A DNA stretch of 35,049 bases, from positions 1-35,049 of the forward strand of contig VGZD01000032.1 of assembly GCA_016872715.1 (NCBI GenBank). The letters run 5' to 3'. Positions 7,950-17,248 of this stretch are shown here, piece after piece; positions within the stretch are counted from its first letter, which is position 1; every line of letters starts with the position of its first letter. This DNA comes from Planctomycetota bacterium (GTDB lineage: Bacteria > Planctomycetota > UBA1135 > GCA-002686595). Below the pieces are notes generated by a model. It was not told the DNA's origin, did not search any database, and saw only the letters and a list, made by a program, of their open reading frames with translations. Made by a program: the position numbers and the translations under genes.

Positions 7950-8945
7950 CTAGTTGCCGGTGTTCATGCCGAGCGAGAGGCCGCGCTCGACGAGCTTGCT
8001 CTTGATCTCGGTGAGCGACGTCTTGCCGAGGTTCTTGAGGTTCATGACGTCGGTCTCGCTCATCGAGACGAGCTGGCCGATGGTGGTGATGTTGGCCCCG
8101 TCAAGGCAGTTCTTCGCGCGCACCGAGAGCTCGAGCTCCGCCACGGACGCCGTCAGAGCGGCCGAGGACTTGCCGCCCTGGTGGTTGCGCTCCGCGTAGG
8201 GCGACGCGCTCGGCTCTTCGGCCAGCGGCGACTCGTCGCGGCTGGATTCGAACAACACGAAGGGGTTGAGGTGCTTGCGGTAGATCTTCGCCGCTTCCGT
8301 GAGCGCCATGTCCGGCGCGACGGAGCCATCGGTCCAGACCTCGATCACGAGACGGTCGTAGTTCGTGAACTTGCCGACGCGCGTCGCCTCGACGGAGTAA
8401 CGCACGCGGTGCACCGGGGAGTAGATCGAGTCCACCGGGATCGTCCCGAGCTGGTTCTTGTCGACCATGTTCTCCTCGGCCTGCACGTAGCCGCGGCCCT
8501 TGCGAACGTCGAGTTCCATCTTGAACTCGCGATCGCCCGTGAGGGTGAGCAGGTGCAGATCCGTGCTGACGACCTTGGCGTCACCCGGACACTGCACGTC
8601 GGCGCCGGTGACCGGTCCCTTGCCCTTCTTCTGAATGCGGCAGGTGATCGGATCGTTGCCGTCGTGGCGGATGCGCAGACGCTTGACGTTGAGGATGATG
8701 TCCGTCACGTCTTCGAGCACGCCGGTGAGCGAGTCGAACTCGTGGGCCGCACCCTCGATGCGCACGGCGGTGACCGCGGTGCCCTCGATCGAGGAGAGCA
8801 GCACGCGGCGCAGGCCGTTGCCGATGGTGTGACCGAAGCCCTGCTCGAACGGCTCGACGACGAAGCGGCCGTATTCCTTGGTCATGGTCGCCTTGTCGGG
8901 CACGACCTTGCTGGGCAGTTCGAAGTTGCGCCAACGAATTCTCAT
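7950..8945 (-). CDS. rpoA: DNA-directed RNA polymerase subunit alpha
   Basis: Assembly platform of RNA polymerase. The 331 residues include the N-terminal dimerisation domain (EPFEQGFGHTIGNGLRRVLL) and the alpha-CTD (SVRAKNCLDGANI, then NLGKTSLTEIKSKL), which contacts UP elements and activators. The CTD keeps the Arg and Asn that correspond to E. coli R265 and N268. It sits between rpsD and rplQ as in most bacteria. Confidence 0.98.
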   Translation of the reverse strand: MRIRWRNFELPSKVVPDKATMTKEYGRFVVEPFEQGFGHTIGNGLRRVLLSSIEGTAVTAVRIEGAAHEFDSLTGVLEDVTDIILNVKRLRIRHDGNDPITCRIQKKGKGPVTGADVQCPGDAKVVSTDLHLLTLTGDREFKMELDVRKGRGYVQAEENMVDKNQLGTIPVDSIYSPVHRVRYSVEATRVGKFTNYDRLVIEVWTDGSVAPDMALTEAAKIYRKHLNPFVLFESSRDESPLAEEPSASPYAERNHQGGKSSAALTASVAELELSVRAKNCLDGANITTIGQLVSMSETDVMNLKNLGKTSLTEIKSKLVERGLSLGMNTGN

Positions 8946-8999
8946 GATGCGTGGGGTCCTGTAGGGAGCCTGCGGTGCTTGCGAACGGTGGCGAAAACG

Positions 9000-9626
9000 C
9001 TACTTCGAGCAGAGCTCGATGATGAGCTGTTCTTGGATCGGATGCGGCACGTCCTCGCGCTTGGGCATCGTGGCAACGCGAACCGTGAGGTTGTCGCGGT
9101 TGACTTCGAGCCAAGCCGGAACGGGCTGCGACTTGTTGATCTCGAGGGCGTCGGCGACCTGCTTGCGGACCGACTCCTTCTGACGCACGGAGACGACGTC
9201 CCCGGGACGGACGCTGAACGACGCAACGTCGACGAAGCGACCGTTGACCGCGCAGTGTCCATGGTTCACCAGCTGACGCGCGTGGTTGCGCGACAGGGCG
9301 AAGCCCGCCGCGAGCACGACGTTGTCGAGGCGACGCTCGAGCAGGACCATCAGGTTCTCGCCCGTGTTGCCCTTCATGCGCTCGGCCTCGTGGAAGTAGA
9401 TCTTGAACTGCTTCTCCCACACGCCGTAGATGCGCTTGAGCTTCTGCTTCTCGCGCACGCGAACGCCGTAGTCCGTGACCTTGGCGCGCTTCTGAGCGTG
9501 GACGCCGGGCGGATAATCGCGGCGGGAGACGGCGCACTTGTCCGTGAAGCAGCGCTGCCCCTTGAGGAACAGCTTCATGCCTTCACGGCGGCACAGCTTG
9601 CACTTGTTTTCGACGTAACGACCCAT
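9000..9626 (-). CDS. rpsD: 30S ribosomal protein S4 (zinc-binding form)
   Basis: Primary 16S rRNA binder that nucleates small-subunit assembly, and often the autoregulator of this operon. The 208 residues start MGRYVENKCKLCRREG. The four cysteines C9, C12, C26 and C31 make the zinc-binding N-terminus of the C+ form. The S4 RNA-binding domain (RLDNVVLAAGFALSRNHARQ) follows. The chosen start is the ATG at 9626, 29 nt after the rpsK stop. Confidence 0.97.
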   Translation of the reverse strand: MGRYVENKCKLCRREGMKLFLKGQRCFTDKCAVSRRDYPPGVHAQKRAKVTDYGVRVREKQKLKRIYGVWEKQFKIYFHEAERMKGNTGENLMVLLERRLDNVVLAAGFALSRNHARQLVNHGHCAVNGRFVDVASFSVRPGDVVSVRQKESVRKQVADALEINKSQPVPAWLEVNRDNLTVRVATMPKREDVPHPIQEQLIIELCSK

Positions 9627-9655
9627 GTGTTCTTCCTTGTGAGCCTGTGCGCGGA

Positions 9656-10042
9656 CTAGACGCGACGACGCTTGCGGGCGCGGCAGCCGTTGTGCGGCAG
9701 CGGGGTGCAATCCTCGATCGCGAGGATGTTGAGACCGGAAGTGGACAGAGCGCGGATCGCCGACTCGCGACCCGAGCCCGCGCCACGAACCTTGACGAGC
9801 ACTTCGCGCACGCCCTGACGGATCGCGCCTTGGGCGGCATGCTCCGCGGCACGGGTCGCGGCGAAGGGCGTGCTCTTGCGAGTGCCCTTGAAGCCGACGA
9901 TGCCGGCGGAGCCCCAGGCGATGGCGTCGCCCTTGGCGTCCGTGACGGTCACGTGCGTGTTGTTGAAGGACGCCTTCACGTGCACGACGGCACGCGCGAC
10001 GTTGCGCTTGATCTTCTTCTTGACTACTGCTGCCTTGCTCAT
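9656..10042 (-). CDS. rpsK: 30S ribosomal protein S11
   Basis: Platform protein at the mRNA exit channel. The 128 residues contain the family block [16 protein letters not shown] and end with the conserved [15 protein letters not shown]. It lies 6 nt after rpsM, in the usual rpsM-rpsK-rpsD-rpoA-rplQ order. Confidence 0.98.
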   Translation of the reverse strand: MSKAAVVKKKIKRNVARAVVHVKASFNNTHVTVTDAKGDAIAWGSAGIVGFKGTRKSTPFAATRAAEHAAQGAIRQGVREVLVKVRGAGSGRESAIRALSTSGLNILAIEDCTPLPHNGCRARKRRRV

Positions 10043-10048
10043 GGCGGG

Positions 10049-10432
10049 TTACTTCATCCCCTTCACGGACTTCTTGCCGGCGACCGTCTTGCGCGGACCC
10101 TTGCGGGTGCGGGCGTTCGTGCGCGTGCGCTGGCCGCGCACCGGCAGGCCGCGCCGGTGGCGCATCCCGCGGTAGCTGCCGATCTCGCGCAGGCGATTGA
10201 TGTTCGAAGCGATCTGGCGGCGGAGCTGACCCTCCACCGGATACGTCTTCTGGATGTACGTCGCGAGCATCGCGATCTGGTCTTCCGACAGCTCGCGCGA
10301 GCGCATGCCGCGGTCGAGCCCCGTCGCGTCGCAGATCTTCTGCGCCGTTTCGCGGCCGATGCCATAGACGTAGGTCAGCGCGATTTCGAGGCGCTTTTGG
10401 GGCGGGATGTCGACGCCAATGAGACGGGGCAT
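10049..10432 (-). CDS. rpsM: 30S ribosomal protein S13
   Basis: Head protein that forms intersubunit bridges and touches P-site tRNA. The 127 residues start [14 protein letters not shown] and contain the helix-two-turns-helix segment and the basic tail ([17 protein letters not shown]). Nine nt separate it from the rpmJ stop. Confidence 0.98.
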   Translation of the reverse strand: MPRLIGVDIPPQKRLEIALTYVYGIGRETAQKICDATGLDRGMRSRELSEDQIAMLATYIQKTYPVEGQLRRQIASNINRLREIGSYRGMRHRRGLPVRGQRTRTNARTRKGPRKTVAGKKSVKGMK

Positions 10433-10441
10433 ATGTGCTCC

Positions 10442-10558
10442 TTACTTGCCCTGACGCTGCTTGTGCGTCGGCTCCTTGCAGATGACAAAAACGACGCCGC
10501 GGCGGCGAACGATCTTGCAGTTGGCGCACATGCGCCGAACGCTGGAACGCACTTTCAT
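10442..10558 (-). CDS. rpmJ: 50S ribosomal protein L36 (zinc-binding form)
   Basis: Smallest large-subunit protein, 38 residues, starting [15 protein letters not shown]. It has the zinc ligands C11, C14, C27 and H32 of the C+ form. Its ATG overlaps the infA stop (ATGA at 10558-10555), so the two are translationally coupled. It is too short for many gene finders but unmistakable in sequence and place. Confidence 0.97.
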   Translation of the reverse strand: MKVRSSVRRMCANCKIVRRRGVVFVICKEPTHKQRQGK

Positions 10559-10797
10559 TCCTGAGGACTCCGTTGCTTTCGATCGCCGCGATAGATGATG
10601 CGGCCCTTGGTCAGGTCGTAGGGGGACATCTCGACCGTAATCTTGTCGCCGGGCAGGATGCGGATGTAGTGCATGCGCATCTTGCCGCTGACGTGTGCGA
10701 GGATCTCGTGCCCGGACGCCAGCTTGGCGCGGAAGCGGGCGTTGGGCAGCGCCTCGGTGACGATGGCCTCCACGGTGATCGGTTCTTCCTTGGCCAT
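10555..10797 (-). CDS. infA: translation initiation factor IF-1
   Basis: S1-fold protein that occupies the A site during initiation. The 80 residues start [20 protein letters not shown] and include the signature HISGKMR in the form [17 protein letters not shown]. The stop overlaps the rpmJ start, and its ATG overlaps the adk stop (TGATG). No methionine aminopeptidase gene (map) lies between adk and infA, where many bacteria carry it. Confidence 0.98.
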   Translation of the reverse strand: MAKEEPITVEAIVTEALPNARFRAKLASGHEILAHVSGKMRMHYIRILPGDKITVEMSPYDLTKGRIIYRGDRKQRSPQE

Positions 10798-11447
10798 CAG
10801 CCCTGCGCTCCTTGGGCGGCGGCGAGCATGGCCGAGAACACCTGATCGGGCGTGCGGCTGCCATCGAGGTCCGCGAGGACTCCGCGGGCGCGGTAGTGGG
10901 CTTCGACGGGCCGCGTCTGTTCGCGGTAGACCGACAAGCGCTTCTCGACCACCTCGCGGGAGTCGTCGGTGCGCTGGTAGAGCGAGCCACCGCACTTGTC
11001 GCACACACCGGCCTTGACCGGCGGCGAGAAGCGCTCGTGATGGACGTGGGCGCAGCCCTTGCAAGTCCAGCGCCCGGTGAGACGCTCGATCAGCGCGGCG
11101 TCGGCCACGGACAGGTTGAGCGCGCGGACCGTCGCGCCAGACAGGCGCGCGTCGAGGGCCTGTGCCTGCGCCACCGTGCGCGGGAAACCGTCGAGCAGGT
11201 AGCCCGCCTGGCAATCCGACTTGGCGACGCGATCGAACAGCATGTCGATCACGAGGGCGTCGGGGACGAGTCGACCCGACTCCATGAACTGCTTGGCCTT
11301 CTGGCCGAGCTCGGTGCCCTGACCGAGGTTCTCGCGGAACAGATCTCCCGTCGAGACGTGCGGCGACGACAGTGCCCCCGCCAGGCGCGCGGCCTGGGTT
11401 CCTTTTCCAGCCCCCGGAGGGCCGAGCAGGATGAGCACGGTCTGCAT
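10797..11447 (-). CDS. adk: adenylate kinase
   Basis: Catalyses ATP + AMP to 2 ADP in the cytoplasm. The 216 residues begin [19 protein letters not shown], a P-loop, and contain DGFPRT and the LID domain. The LID carries two Cys pairs (CKGC and CDKC), marking the zinc-stabilised type. It starts 5 nt after the secY stop and overlaps infA, so the secY-adk-infA-rpmJ segment is tightly coupled. Confidence 0.98.
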   Translation of the reverse strand: MQTVLILLGPPGAGKGTQAARLAGALSSPHVSTGDLFRENLGQGTELGQKAKQFMESGRLVPDALVIDMLFDRVAKSDCQAGYLLDGFPRTVAQAQALDARLSGATVRALNLSVADAALIERLTGRWTCKGCAHVHHERFSPPVKAGVCDKCGGSLYQRTDDSREVVEKRLSVYREQTRPVEAHYRARGVLADLDGSRTPDQVFSAMLAAAQGAQG

Positions 11448-11452
11448 GGGTC

Positions 11453-12766
11453 CTACTTGCGCGTCCAGCCAGCGGCGTTGGCGCTGCCCTTCATGAAGCC
11501 TTCGTAGTTGCGCATCACGAGCTGCGCGTTGAGCTTGTCGACGATGTCCATCGCGACGCCCACGACGATCAGCACCGAAGTGCCGCCGAGGAAGTAAGCC
11601 ATGGCCGGCGAGAGCGGCGTGCTGGCCGTGACGAAGCCCGGCAGCACCGAGAGCACCGCGAGGAACGCGGCGCCGACGACGGTGATGCGCGTCAGCGTGT
11701 GATCGAGGAACTCGGCCGTCTTCTGGCCCGGACGCAGACCCGGGATGAAGGAGCCGCGCTCCATCAGATCCTTGGCGATCTGGTCGGGCTGGAACATCAG
11801 GCGGTTCCAGAAGAAGCAGAAGGCGAAGATCAGGGTGATCTGGAGCACGATGTGGACGAAGCCGCGCGGGTCGTTGAACACCGTCTCGAGCCAGTTCAGA
11901 TCGAGCGCCGCGAACAGCACGCCGGGCAGCACGAAGATGATCGAGGCGAACACGATCGGCATGACGCCGGCCATGTTGATCTTGAGCGGCAAGAAGTGCT
12001 TCTGACCGCCGTAGACGCGCTGGCCCTTGGTCAGGCGCGCGTACTGGATCGGAATGCGGCGCGTGCCCTTGGTGATGTAGACGATCACGACGACGATCGC
12101 GATCCACAGGCCGACCAAGTAGACGATCGTGTCGTAGAAGTCGACGTCGCCCGCCATCTGCGACAGCGCGAGCGGGATGTCCGCGCAGATGCCGGCCATG
12201 ATGATCAGGCTGGCGCCGTTGCCGATGCCGTACTCGGTGATCAGCTCGCCGACCCACATGCAGAACATCGCGCCGGCCGTGAGCGAGAGCATCACGACGA
12301 GGGCGAGGCTGACTCCCGAGCCGATGCTCGAGTCGATCATGTTGGGCGACTGCAGGAACACGCCCGTGTAGACGAACAGGGCCTGAATGAGCGCGATCGG
12401 GACCGCGAGCAAGCGCGTCCACTGGTTGATGCGCTTTTGGCCCGAGGCGCCTTCCTTGGCGATCGCTTCGATCTTCGGGCTCACCTTGGTGAGCATCGAG
12501 AAGATGATCGAGGCCGAGATGTACGGCATGATGCCGAGCGAGAAGATCGAGGTGCGGCCGATGTCACCGCCCGAAAAGGCGTTCATCAGGCCGAACACGC
12601 TCTGATTCGCGTTCTGGGCGGCCTCACGAAGGAACGCGGGGGACATGCCCGGGATCGGCACTTGAAAGCCGAATCGGTACGCGAGCAGGAGCCCGAGCGT
12701 GACGAGGATTCGCTGCCTCGTCTCGGGAACCTTGAGCAGCTGGAGTGCGCCGCCTTGGTTCTCCAC
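11453..12766 (-). CDS. secY: protein translocase subunit SecY
   Basis: Membrane channel of the Sec translocon. The 437 residues begin with a GTG codon (12766-12764) and show about ten hydrophobic segments. Conserved blocks include [11 protein letters not shown], the [12 protein letters not shown] segment and [15 protein letters not shown]. The start shares its first G with the rplO TAG stop (TAGTG), which indicates coupled translation. The signal peptides it handles are delivered by the SRP whose RNA is encoded at the left of the window. Confidence 0.97.
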   Translation of the reverse strand: MENQGGALQLLKVPETRQRILVTLGLLLAYRFGFQVPIPGMSPAFLREAAQNANQSVFGLMNAFSGGDIGRTSIFSLGIMPYISASIIFSMLTKVSPKIEAIAKEGASGQKRINQWTRLLAVPIALIQALFVYTGVFLQSPNMIDSSIGSGVSLALVVMLSLTAGAMFCMWVGELITEYGIGNGASLIIMAGICADIPLALSQMAGDVDFYDTIVYLVGLWIAIVVVIVYITKGTRRIPIQYARLTKGQRVYGGQKHFLPLKINMAGVMPIVFASIIFVLPGVLFAALDLNWLETVFNDPRGFVHIVLQITLIFAFCFFWNRLMFQPDQIAKDLMERGSFIPGLRPGQKTAEFLDHTLTRITVVGAAFLAVLSVLPGFVTASTPLSPAMAYFLGGTSVLIVVGVAMDIVDKLNAQLVMRNYEGFMKGSANAAGWTRK

Positions 12767-13248
12767 TAGGCCTGCCCCTCCGAGGCGCAGCTTTCGCCCG
12801 CAGTCGCGAGGACGACCACCGTGCCACCCGCCTTCTCGATCTTTTCCTTGGCGGTGGCGCTGAACTTCTCGGCGTGGACCGTCAGGCGCTTCTTGAGCTC
12901 ACCGGAGCCGAGAACCTTCAGCATCGGGGCGTCCTTCGAAGCGAGAGCGCGCGCCACGATCGCGTCGAAATCGACCGTCGCGCCGTCGTCGAAGGCATTG
13001 AGCGTCTCGACGTTGACCACGGTGTAGTCGATGCGGAAACGAGCGTTGCTGAAGCCGCGCTTGGGAACGCGACGGTAGATCGGCATCTGGCCGCCTTCGT
13101 AGCCGGGGCGGCGCGAGGTACCGGAGCGCGCGCCCCAGCCCTTGTGACCACGGGCGGAGGTCTTGCCGAGGCCGCTGCCGATGCCGCGACCGACGCGCTT
13201 GCGCTGGAGGTGCTTGACGCCCTTGTCCTGGACCGTCTTGAGGTTCAT
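12766..13248 (-). CDS. rplO: 50S ribosomal protein L15
   Basis: Large-subunit protein of 160 residues with the N-terminal block RKRVGRGIGSGLGKTSARGH and the GGQMPIYRRVPKRGF motif. It follows rpsE directly with 34 nt between them. The rpmD (L30) gene that usually lies in this gap is absent, and nothing else fits in the space. Confidence 0.97.
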   Translation of the reverse strand: MNLKTVQDKGVKHLQRKRVGRGIGSGLGKTSARGHKGWGARSGTSRRPGYEGGQMPIYRRVPKRGFSNARFRIDYTVVNVETLNAFDDGATVDFDAIVARALASKDAPMLKVLGSGELKKRLTVHAEKFSATAKEKIEKAGGTVVVLATAGESCASEGQA

Positions 13249-13282
13249 CGCTGGCTTCCGTCGAGGGGTGAGGTGTTGGAGT

Positions 13283-13792
13283 TCAAACTTCGACGCCGCG
13301 CAGCTCGCGGATCGTCTCGCGGGTGCGCAGCTGGGCCAGCGCGGCGAGCGCGGCCTTGACCGAGTTCACCGGGTTGGTCGAGCCGTAGGACTTGGTGAGG
13401 ACGTTCTTGATGCCGGCCATCTCGCACACCGCGCGCACCGAGGCGCCCGCGATGATGCCCGTGCCCGGCGAGGCGGGGATCAGACGCACGCGCGAGGCAC
13501 CGAAGTTGGCCTCGACCTCGTGCGGAATGGTGCCGCCGTCGGTGACGGGGATGCGGATCAGGTGCTTGCGGCCGTCGCGCGCGGCCTTGTCGAGGGCGCC
13601 GGGGACCTGCGGTCCCTTGCCGTAGCCCAAGCCCACCACGCCATCGCGATTGCCGCACACCTGCAGCGCGGCGAAGGAGAAGCGACGACCGCCCTTGACG
13701 ACCACCGCGCAGCGGTTGATGCGGACGAGCACTTCCGACAGGGTCGAGAGCTGCTCGACCTCGCGGATGTCCAAATAACGAATGCCTTCCAT
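13283..13792 (-). CDS. rpsE: 30S ribosomal protein S5
   Basis: Small-subunit protein important for decoding accuracy, contacting the spectinomycin region of 16S rRNA. The 169 residues include VVKGGRRFSFAALQVCGN (the spectinomycin-loop Lys-Gly-Gly is intact), PASPGTGIIAG and KSYGSTNPVN. I chose the ATG at 13792 because GAGGAAG lies a few bases upstream. Confidence 0.97.
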   Translation of the reverse strand: MEGIRYLDIREVEQLSTLSEVLVRINRCAVVVKGGRRFSFAALQVCGNRDGVVGLGYGKGPQVPGALDKAARDGRKHLIRIPVTDGGTIPHEVEANFGASRVRLIPASPGTGIIAGASVRAVCEMAGIKNVLTKSYGSTNPVNSVKAALAALAQLRTRETIRELRGVEV

Positions 13793-13845
13793 GTGCTTCC
13801 TCGAGAACTCGTGCTTGTGTGCTGGGCCGGGGTGCGAGTGAGAGC

Positions 13846-14214
13846 CTAGAACTTGAGACCGGCTTCGCGAGCCGCGTCCGCGAGGGCCTTGATGCGCCCG
13901 TGGAAACGGGCCGAGCCGCGGTCGAACACGACGGACGTGATGCCGGCGGCGAGCGCCTGCTTGGCGATCTCGGCGCCGATCACGCGCGCGCGATCGGACT
14001 TGTTCTTGCCCTTGAGCGCATCGGCCATGGCCTTCGCCGTCGAAGTGGCGGCGCACAAAGTGCTGCCCTTCGCGTCGTCGATCACCTGGGCGGAGATGTG
14101 CTTGACGGAGCGGCTGACCGAGAGCCGGGGGAGGCTCGAGGTGCGGCGGATATTGGCGCGGACGCGCCACTTGCGGCGCTGACGGCGCCCTTGCTTGAGG
14201 ATCGTGGCCTTCAT
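13846..14214 (-). CDS. rplR: 50S ribosomal protein L18
   Basis: 5S rRNA-binding protein, 122 residues, with a basic N-terminus, the block RLSVSRSVKHISAQVIDD and the C-terminal FDRGSARFHGRIKALADAA typical of L18. It begins 2 nt after the rplF stop and is followed by rpsE after a 53-nt gap. Confidence 0.97.
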   Translation of the reverse strand: MKATILKQGRRQRRKWRVRANIRRTSSLPRLSVSRSVKHISAQVIDDAKGSTLCAATSTAKAMADALKGKNKSDRARVIGAEIAKQALAAGITSVVFDRGSARFHGRIKALADAAREAGLKF

Positions 14215-14216
14215 GA

Positions 14217-14756
14217 TCAGCTACCGAAGCTCTTACCAGCCTTGAGACGGACGTACTCGCCCTTGTAGCGCACACCCTTGCCCTTGTAGGGCTCGGGCTT
14301 GCGGGACGAGCGGATGCGGGAAGCGGTCATGCCCACCTTCTGCTTGTCGTAGCCGGTGAGCACGATGAGCGTGTTGGTCGGGCAGGCGGCGTTGACTCCC
14401 TCGGGGAGCACGATTTCGACCGGCTGGCAGAAACCGACCGAGAGCACGACCTTGCGGCCCGCCACGGCGGCGTTCCAGCCGACGCCCACCACTTCGAGCT
14501 CCTTCTGGAAGCCCTTGGTGACGCCCTCGATCATGCTCGCGATGAGCGCGCGCATGGTTCCGTGCATGGCGCGGGTCTCGCGCGCATCGCTCGCGCGCTC
14601 GACCGTCACCAGCTTGCCATCGGTCGAGACCTTGACGTCCGAGCGGACCGGCAACTCGTTCGAGCCCTTCGGGCCCTTCACGCGCACCTTGCCGCCCTCG
14701 ACCTTCACCTCGACGCCCGCGGGGATGACCACGGGCTGCTTTCCTACGCGGGACAT
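14217..14756 (-). CDS. rplF: 50S ribosomal protein L6
   Basis: Protein near the sarcin-ricin loop. The 179 residues start MSRVGKQPVVIPAGVEV, which is diagnostic, and end with the conserved KPEPYKGKGVRYKGEYVR block. It lies 2 nt after the rpsH stop. Confidence 0.98.
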   Translation of the reverse strand: MSRVGKQPVVIPAGVEVKVEGGKVRVKGPKGSNELPVRSDVKVSTDGKLVTVERASDARETRAMHGTMRALIASMIEGVTKGFQKELEVVGVGWNAAVAGRKVVLSVGFCQPVEIVLPEGVNAACPTNTLIVLTGYDKQKVGMTASRIRSSRKPEPYKGKGVRYKGEYVRLKAGKSFGS

Positions 14757-14758
14757 GG

Positions 14759-15154
14759 CTAGTACACCTTGCAGAGGACCTCGCCGCCCGCATTGATCTT
14801 GCGCGCGGTCCGGTCGGACACGATGCCCTGATTGGTGGAGAGGATGTAGACGCCGAGGCCCCGCAGCACCGAGGGGATGTCCTTGGCGTTGCTGTACACG
14901 CGGCAGCCCGGCTTGGAGATGCGCTCGAGCTTGCGAATCACCTTCTCGCCGTCGGGGCCGTACTTGAGGCGAATCGTGAGCGTGCTCGAGGGCGCGCCCT
15001 CTTCCACCTCGTACGAGTCGACGAAACCCTCTTCCTTGAGGATCTGCGCCACGCCCACCTTGATGCGGGAGGCGGGCATGGTCACCGTTCTTGCGCCGAC
15101 GGCATTGCCGTTGCGCACGCGGGTGAGGAGGTCTGCGATCGGATCGGTCATCAT
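14759..15154 (-). CDS. rpsH: 30S ribosomal protein S8
   Basis: Primary 16S rRNA binder, and in E. coli the translational regulator of the spc operon. The 131 residues read MMTDPIADLLTRVRNG at the start and contain the C-terminal GLGVYILSTNQGIVSDR motif. Two adjacent ATGs (15154 and 15151) are possible; GGTAGGAG lies about 10 nt before the first. Confidence 0.97.
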   Translation of the reverse strand: MMTDPIADLLTRVRNGNAVGARTVTMPASRIKVGVAQILKEEGFVDSYEVEEGAPSSTLTIRLKYGPDGEKVIRKLERISKPGCRVYSNAKDIPSVLRGLGVYILSTNQGIVSDRTARKINAGGEVLCKVY

Positions 15155-15167
15155 CGGATTGGGGCTC

Positions 15168-15353
15168 CTACCACGACGCCTTGCGCATGCCCGGGATTTC
15201 GCCCTTGAGCGCCTTCTCGCGCAGGCAGATGCGGCAAATGCCGAACTTGCGGTACACGGCACGCGGACGACCGCAAATGCCGCAGCGGTTGTAGCGCCGA
15301 GACGAGAACTTCGGCGTCTGCTTGCTCTTGATGACGAGACAGGTCTTGGCCAT
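15168..15353 (-). CDS. rpsN: 30S ribosomal protein S14, zinc-binding short form
   Basis: Short 61-residue S14 (type Z) with two zinc CxxC pairs (CGIC and CRIC). It includes the block [20 protein letters not shown] and the ending [11 protein letters not shown]. It lies between rplE and rpsH with 3- and 13-nt spacers. Confidence 0.97.
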   Translation of the reverse strand: MAKTCLVIKSKQTPKFSSRRYNRCGICGRPRAVYRKFGICRICLREKALKGEIPGMRKASW

Positions 15354-15356
15354 GGG

Positions 15357-15947
15357 TCAGCTCACCTTCTCTTCGGCGGACTTCTTCTTCTTCTTTTCGC
15401 CAGTTTCCTTCTGAACGAACGGCATGCCGAGCTCCTTGAGCAGGTGGTAACCACGCTCGTCGGTGCCCGCCGTCGTCACGAAGGTGATGTCCATTCCCTG
15501 GGCGAACTCGATCTTGTCGAGCTCGATCTCCGGGAACACGGTCTGGTCGGCCAGACCGAGGGTGTAGTTGCCGCGACCGTCGAGGCGATCCTTCACGCCG
15601 CGGAAGTCGCGGATGCGCGGAAGGACGATCGAGATCAGACGGTCCGCGAATTCCCACATGCGCTCGCCGCGCAGGGTCACCGCGCAGCCGATCGGCATGT
15701 TCTCGCGCAGCTTGAAGGCGCTGATCGCCTCGCGCGACTTGCGGATGGTCGGGGTCTGACCCGTGATCATCGCCATGTCCTTGGCGGCAGCTTCGGCGCG
15801 AGCCTTGTTCTCAACGGCCTTGCCGATGCCCATGTTGACGACGATCTTGACCAGCCGGGGCGCAGCGTGGTCATTGGTGATGCCGAAGCGCTCGCGCAGC
15901 TTCGCCTTGACCTCGTTGGCGTACTTTTCCTTGAGACGGGGTGCCAT
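15357..15947 (-). CDS. rplE: 50S ribosomal protein L5
   Basis: 5S rRNA-binding protein. The 196 residues have the L5 core (KIVVNMGIG, GQTPTIRKSREAISAFKLRE, GRGNYTLG, GMDITFVTTA). The core is followed by a Lys/Glu-rich tail (KETGEKKKKKSAEEKVS) beyond the usual roughly 180 residues. It starts 19 nt after rplX. Confidence 0.97.
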   Translation of the reverse strand: MAPRLKEKYANEVKAKLRERFGITNDHAAPRLVKIVVNMGIGKAVENKARAEAAAKDMAMITGQTPTIRKSREAISAFKLRENMPIGCAVTLRGERMWEFADRLISIVLPRIRDFRGVKDRLDGRGNYTLGLADQTVFPEIELDKIEFAQGMDITFVTTAGTDERGYHLLKELGMPFVQKETGEKKKKKSAEEKVS

Positions 15948-15966
15948 GGGAGTTCCTGATGGGCCG

Positions 15967-16290
15967 CTACTTGGCAGCCTGCTTGGACTTCGCGCCGGCG
16001 TTGGACTTCGCGCCGGCGTTGGACTTCACGGCCGCGCCGGACTTCACGGCCGCCGGCTTGGCGTCGCCGCCGACGCGCGCGACGTTGCTGGCGTGGATCG
16101 AGCACTCTTCCTGAATGCGCTGACCCTTGGGGTTCTGCTGCGTGGGCTTCTTGTGCTTCCAGCGCAGGTTGATGCCCTCGACGATGACGCGGCCATCGCG
16201 CGGGAAGGCTTGCTTGACGACGCCCTGCTTGCCCTTGTCGTTGCCCGACAGGACCTTGACGGTGTCGCCCTTTTTCACGTGCAGACCCAT
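15967..16290 (-). CDS. rplX: 50S ribosomal protein L24
   Basis: Assembly-initiator protein of the large subunit with a KOW motif ([20 protein letters not shown]). The 107 residues end in a Lys/Ala/Ser-rich tail built in part from a tandem 18-bp duplication (15983-16000 and 16001-16018) that encodes repeated SNAGAK. The ATG overlaps the rplN stop (TGATG). Confidence 0.96.
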   Translation of the reverse strand: MGLHVKKGDTVKVLSGNDKGKQGVVKQAFPRDGRVIVEGINLRWKHKKPTQQNPKGQRIQEECSIHASNVARVGGDAKPAAVKSGAAVKSNAGAKSNAGAKSKQAAK

Positions 16291-16658
16291 CAGACGACCT
16301 CCTGAGCGAGCGAGATGATCTTCATGAAGTTGCGCTCGCGCAGCTCGCGCGCGACGGCGCCGAAGATGCGCGTGCCCTTGGGGTTGTTCTCCGCGTCGAT
16401 CAGCACGATCGCGTTGCGATCGAAGCGCACGTAGGTGCCGTCATCGCGACGAGTGGCCTTGCGAGTGCGGACGATCACGCCCTTGGCCACCGACCCGGCC
16501 TTGACGTCCGAGCTCGGGAGGGCCTTCTTGACGGCCACGACGACGATGTCGCCGAGGCCCGCGACGCGGCGGTGCGTTCCGCCGAGCACCTTGATGCACT
16601 GGACACGCTTGGCGCCGGTGTTGTCGGCGACGTCCAGGAAAGTCTGCATCTGGATCAT
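16290..16658 (-). CDS. rplN: 50S ribosomal protein L14
   Basis: Interface protein of the large subunit, 122 residues, with the conserved start [19 protein letters not shown] and the end GARIFGPVARELR in the form [20 protein letters not shown]. It has the canonical length and is coupled to rplX by a 1-nt overlap. Confidence 0.98.
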   Translation of the reverse strand: MIQMQTFLDVADNTGAKRVQCIKVLGGTHRRVAGLGDIVVVAVKKALPSSDVKAGSVAKGVIVRTRKATRRDDGTYVRFDRNAIVLIDAENNPKGTRIFGAVARELRERNFMKIISLAQEVV

Positions 16659-16667
16659 GGGTCAACC

Positions 16668-16982
16668 TCAGATCTTGGCGATGTCTTGGACTTCGGCACC
16701 GCGATCGACGGCCGCGGAAACGACGCTGACGAGACGCCAGCGCTTGAGCTTGCTCATCGGGCGGGTGGTCATGATTTCGACCGTGTCCCCCACCTTGGCC
16801 GCGCCGTTCTCGGCGTGGACGTGGTAGCGCTTGCGCTCGCGGATGTACTTGCCGTACTTGGGGTGCGGGTACATGCGCTCGATCTGCACGACGATGGTCT
16901 TGTCCATCTTGGTGGAGACGACGGTCCCCACCATCGTGCGACGGCTCGTGCGGTCCGCGGTCGGCTTGAGTTCTTCGGTCAT
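16668..16982 (-). CDS. rpsQ: 30S ribosomal protein S17
   Basis: Small-subunit protein of 104 residues with the OB-fold blocks VGTVVSTKMDKTIVVQIER and HPKYGKYIRERKRYHVH, and GDTVEIMTTRPMSKLKRWRL. The tail is slightly longer than in E. coli. It starts 4 nt after the rpmC stop. Confidence 0.97.
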   Translation of the reverse strand: MTEELKPTADRTSRRTMVGTVVSTKMDKTIVVQIERMYPHPKYGKYIRERKRYHVHAENGAAKVGDTVEIMTTRPMSKLKRWRLVSVVSAAVDRGAEVQDIAKI

Positions 16983-16986
16983 GGGA

Positions 16987-17199
16987 CTAACGCGGCTCCT
17001 GTCCGCGGATCTTGCTCGCTCGCTCGTGCAGGATGGTCTTGATGCGGGCCAACTTGCGGCGCACCTCGCGGATGCGCGAGGGGTTGGCCGAAGCCTCGGT
17101 GGCGCTCTTGAAGCGCAGGCCGAACAGTTCCTTCTCGAGGTTCTTGAGTTCGAACCCGAGTTCGCTGTCGGTCTTGCCGCGGATCTCGTCGATCTTCAT
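16987..17199 (-). CDS. rpmC: 50S ribosomal protein L29
   Basis: Two-helix protein at the tunnel exit, part of the docking site for SRP and trigger factor. The 70 residues start MKIDEIRGKTDSEL, with the family pattern KELFGLRFKSATE and RREVRRKLARIKT in the form IREVRRKLARIKTIL. It follows rplP after 49 nt. Confidence 0.96.
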   Translation of the reverse strand: MKIDEIRGKTDSELGFELKNLEKELFGLRFKSATEASANPSRIREVRRKLARIKTILHERASKIRGQEPR

Positions 17200-17248
17200 C
17201 GTCTGTGCTCCGTTCGAATCGCGTGGGGTGCTTGGGTGCCGTGCGCGA

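Noticed and set aside
7054..7953. Plus-strand open frame through the 13-bp repeats, giving a GKGxRQGLWARAL-type repeat protein
   Set aside because: It overlaps the dnaE 3' end and rplQ/rpoA in other frames, and its apparent peptide repeat only reflects the DNA array.
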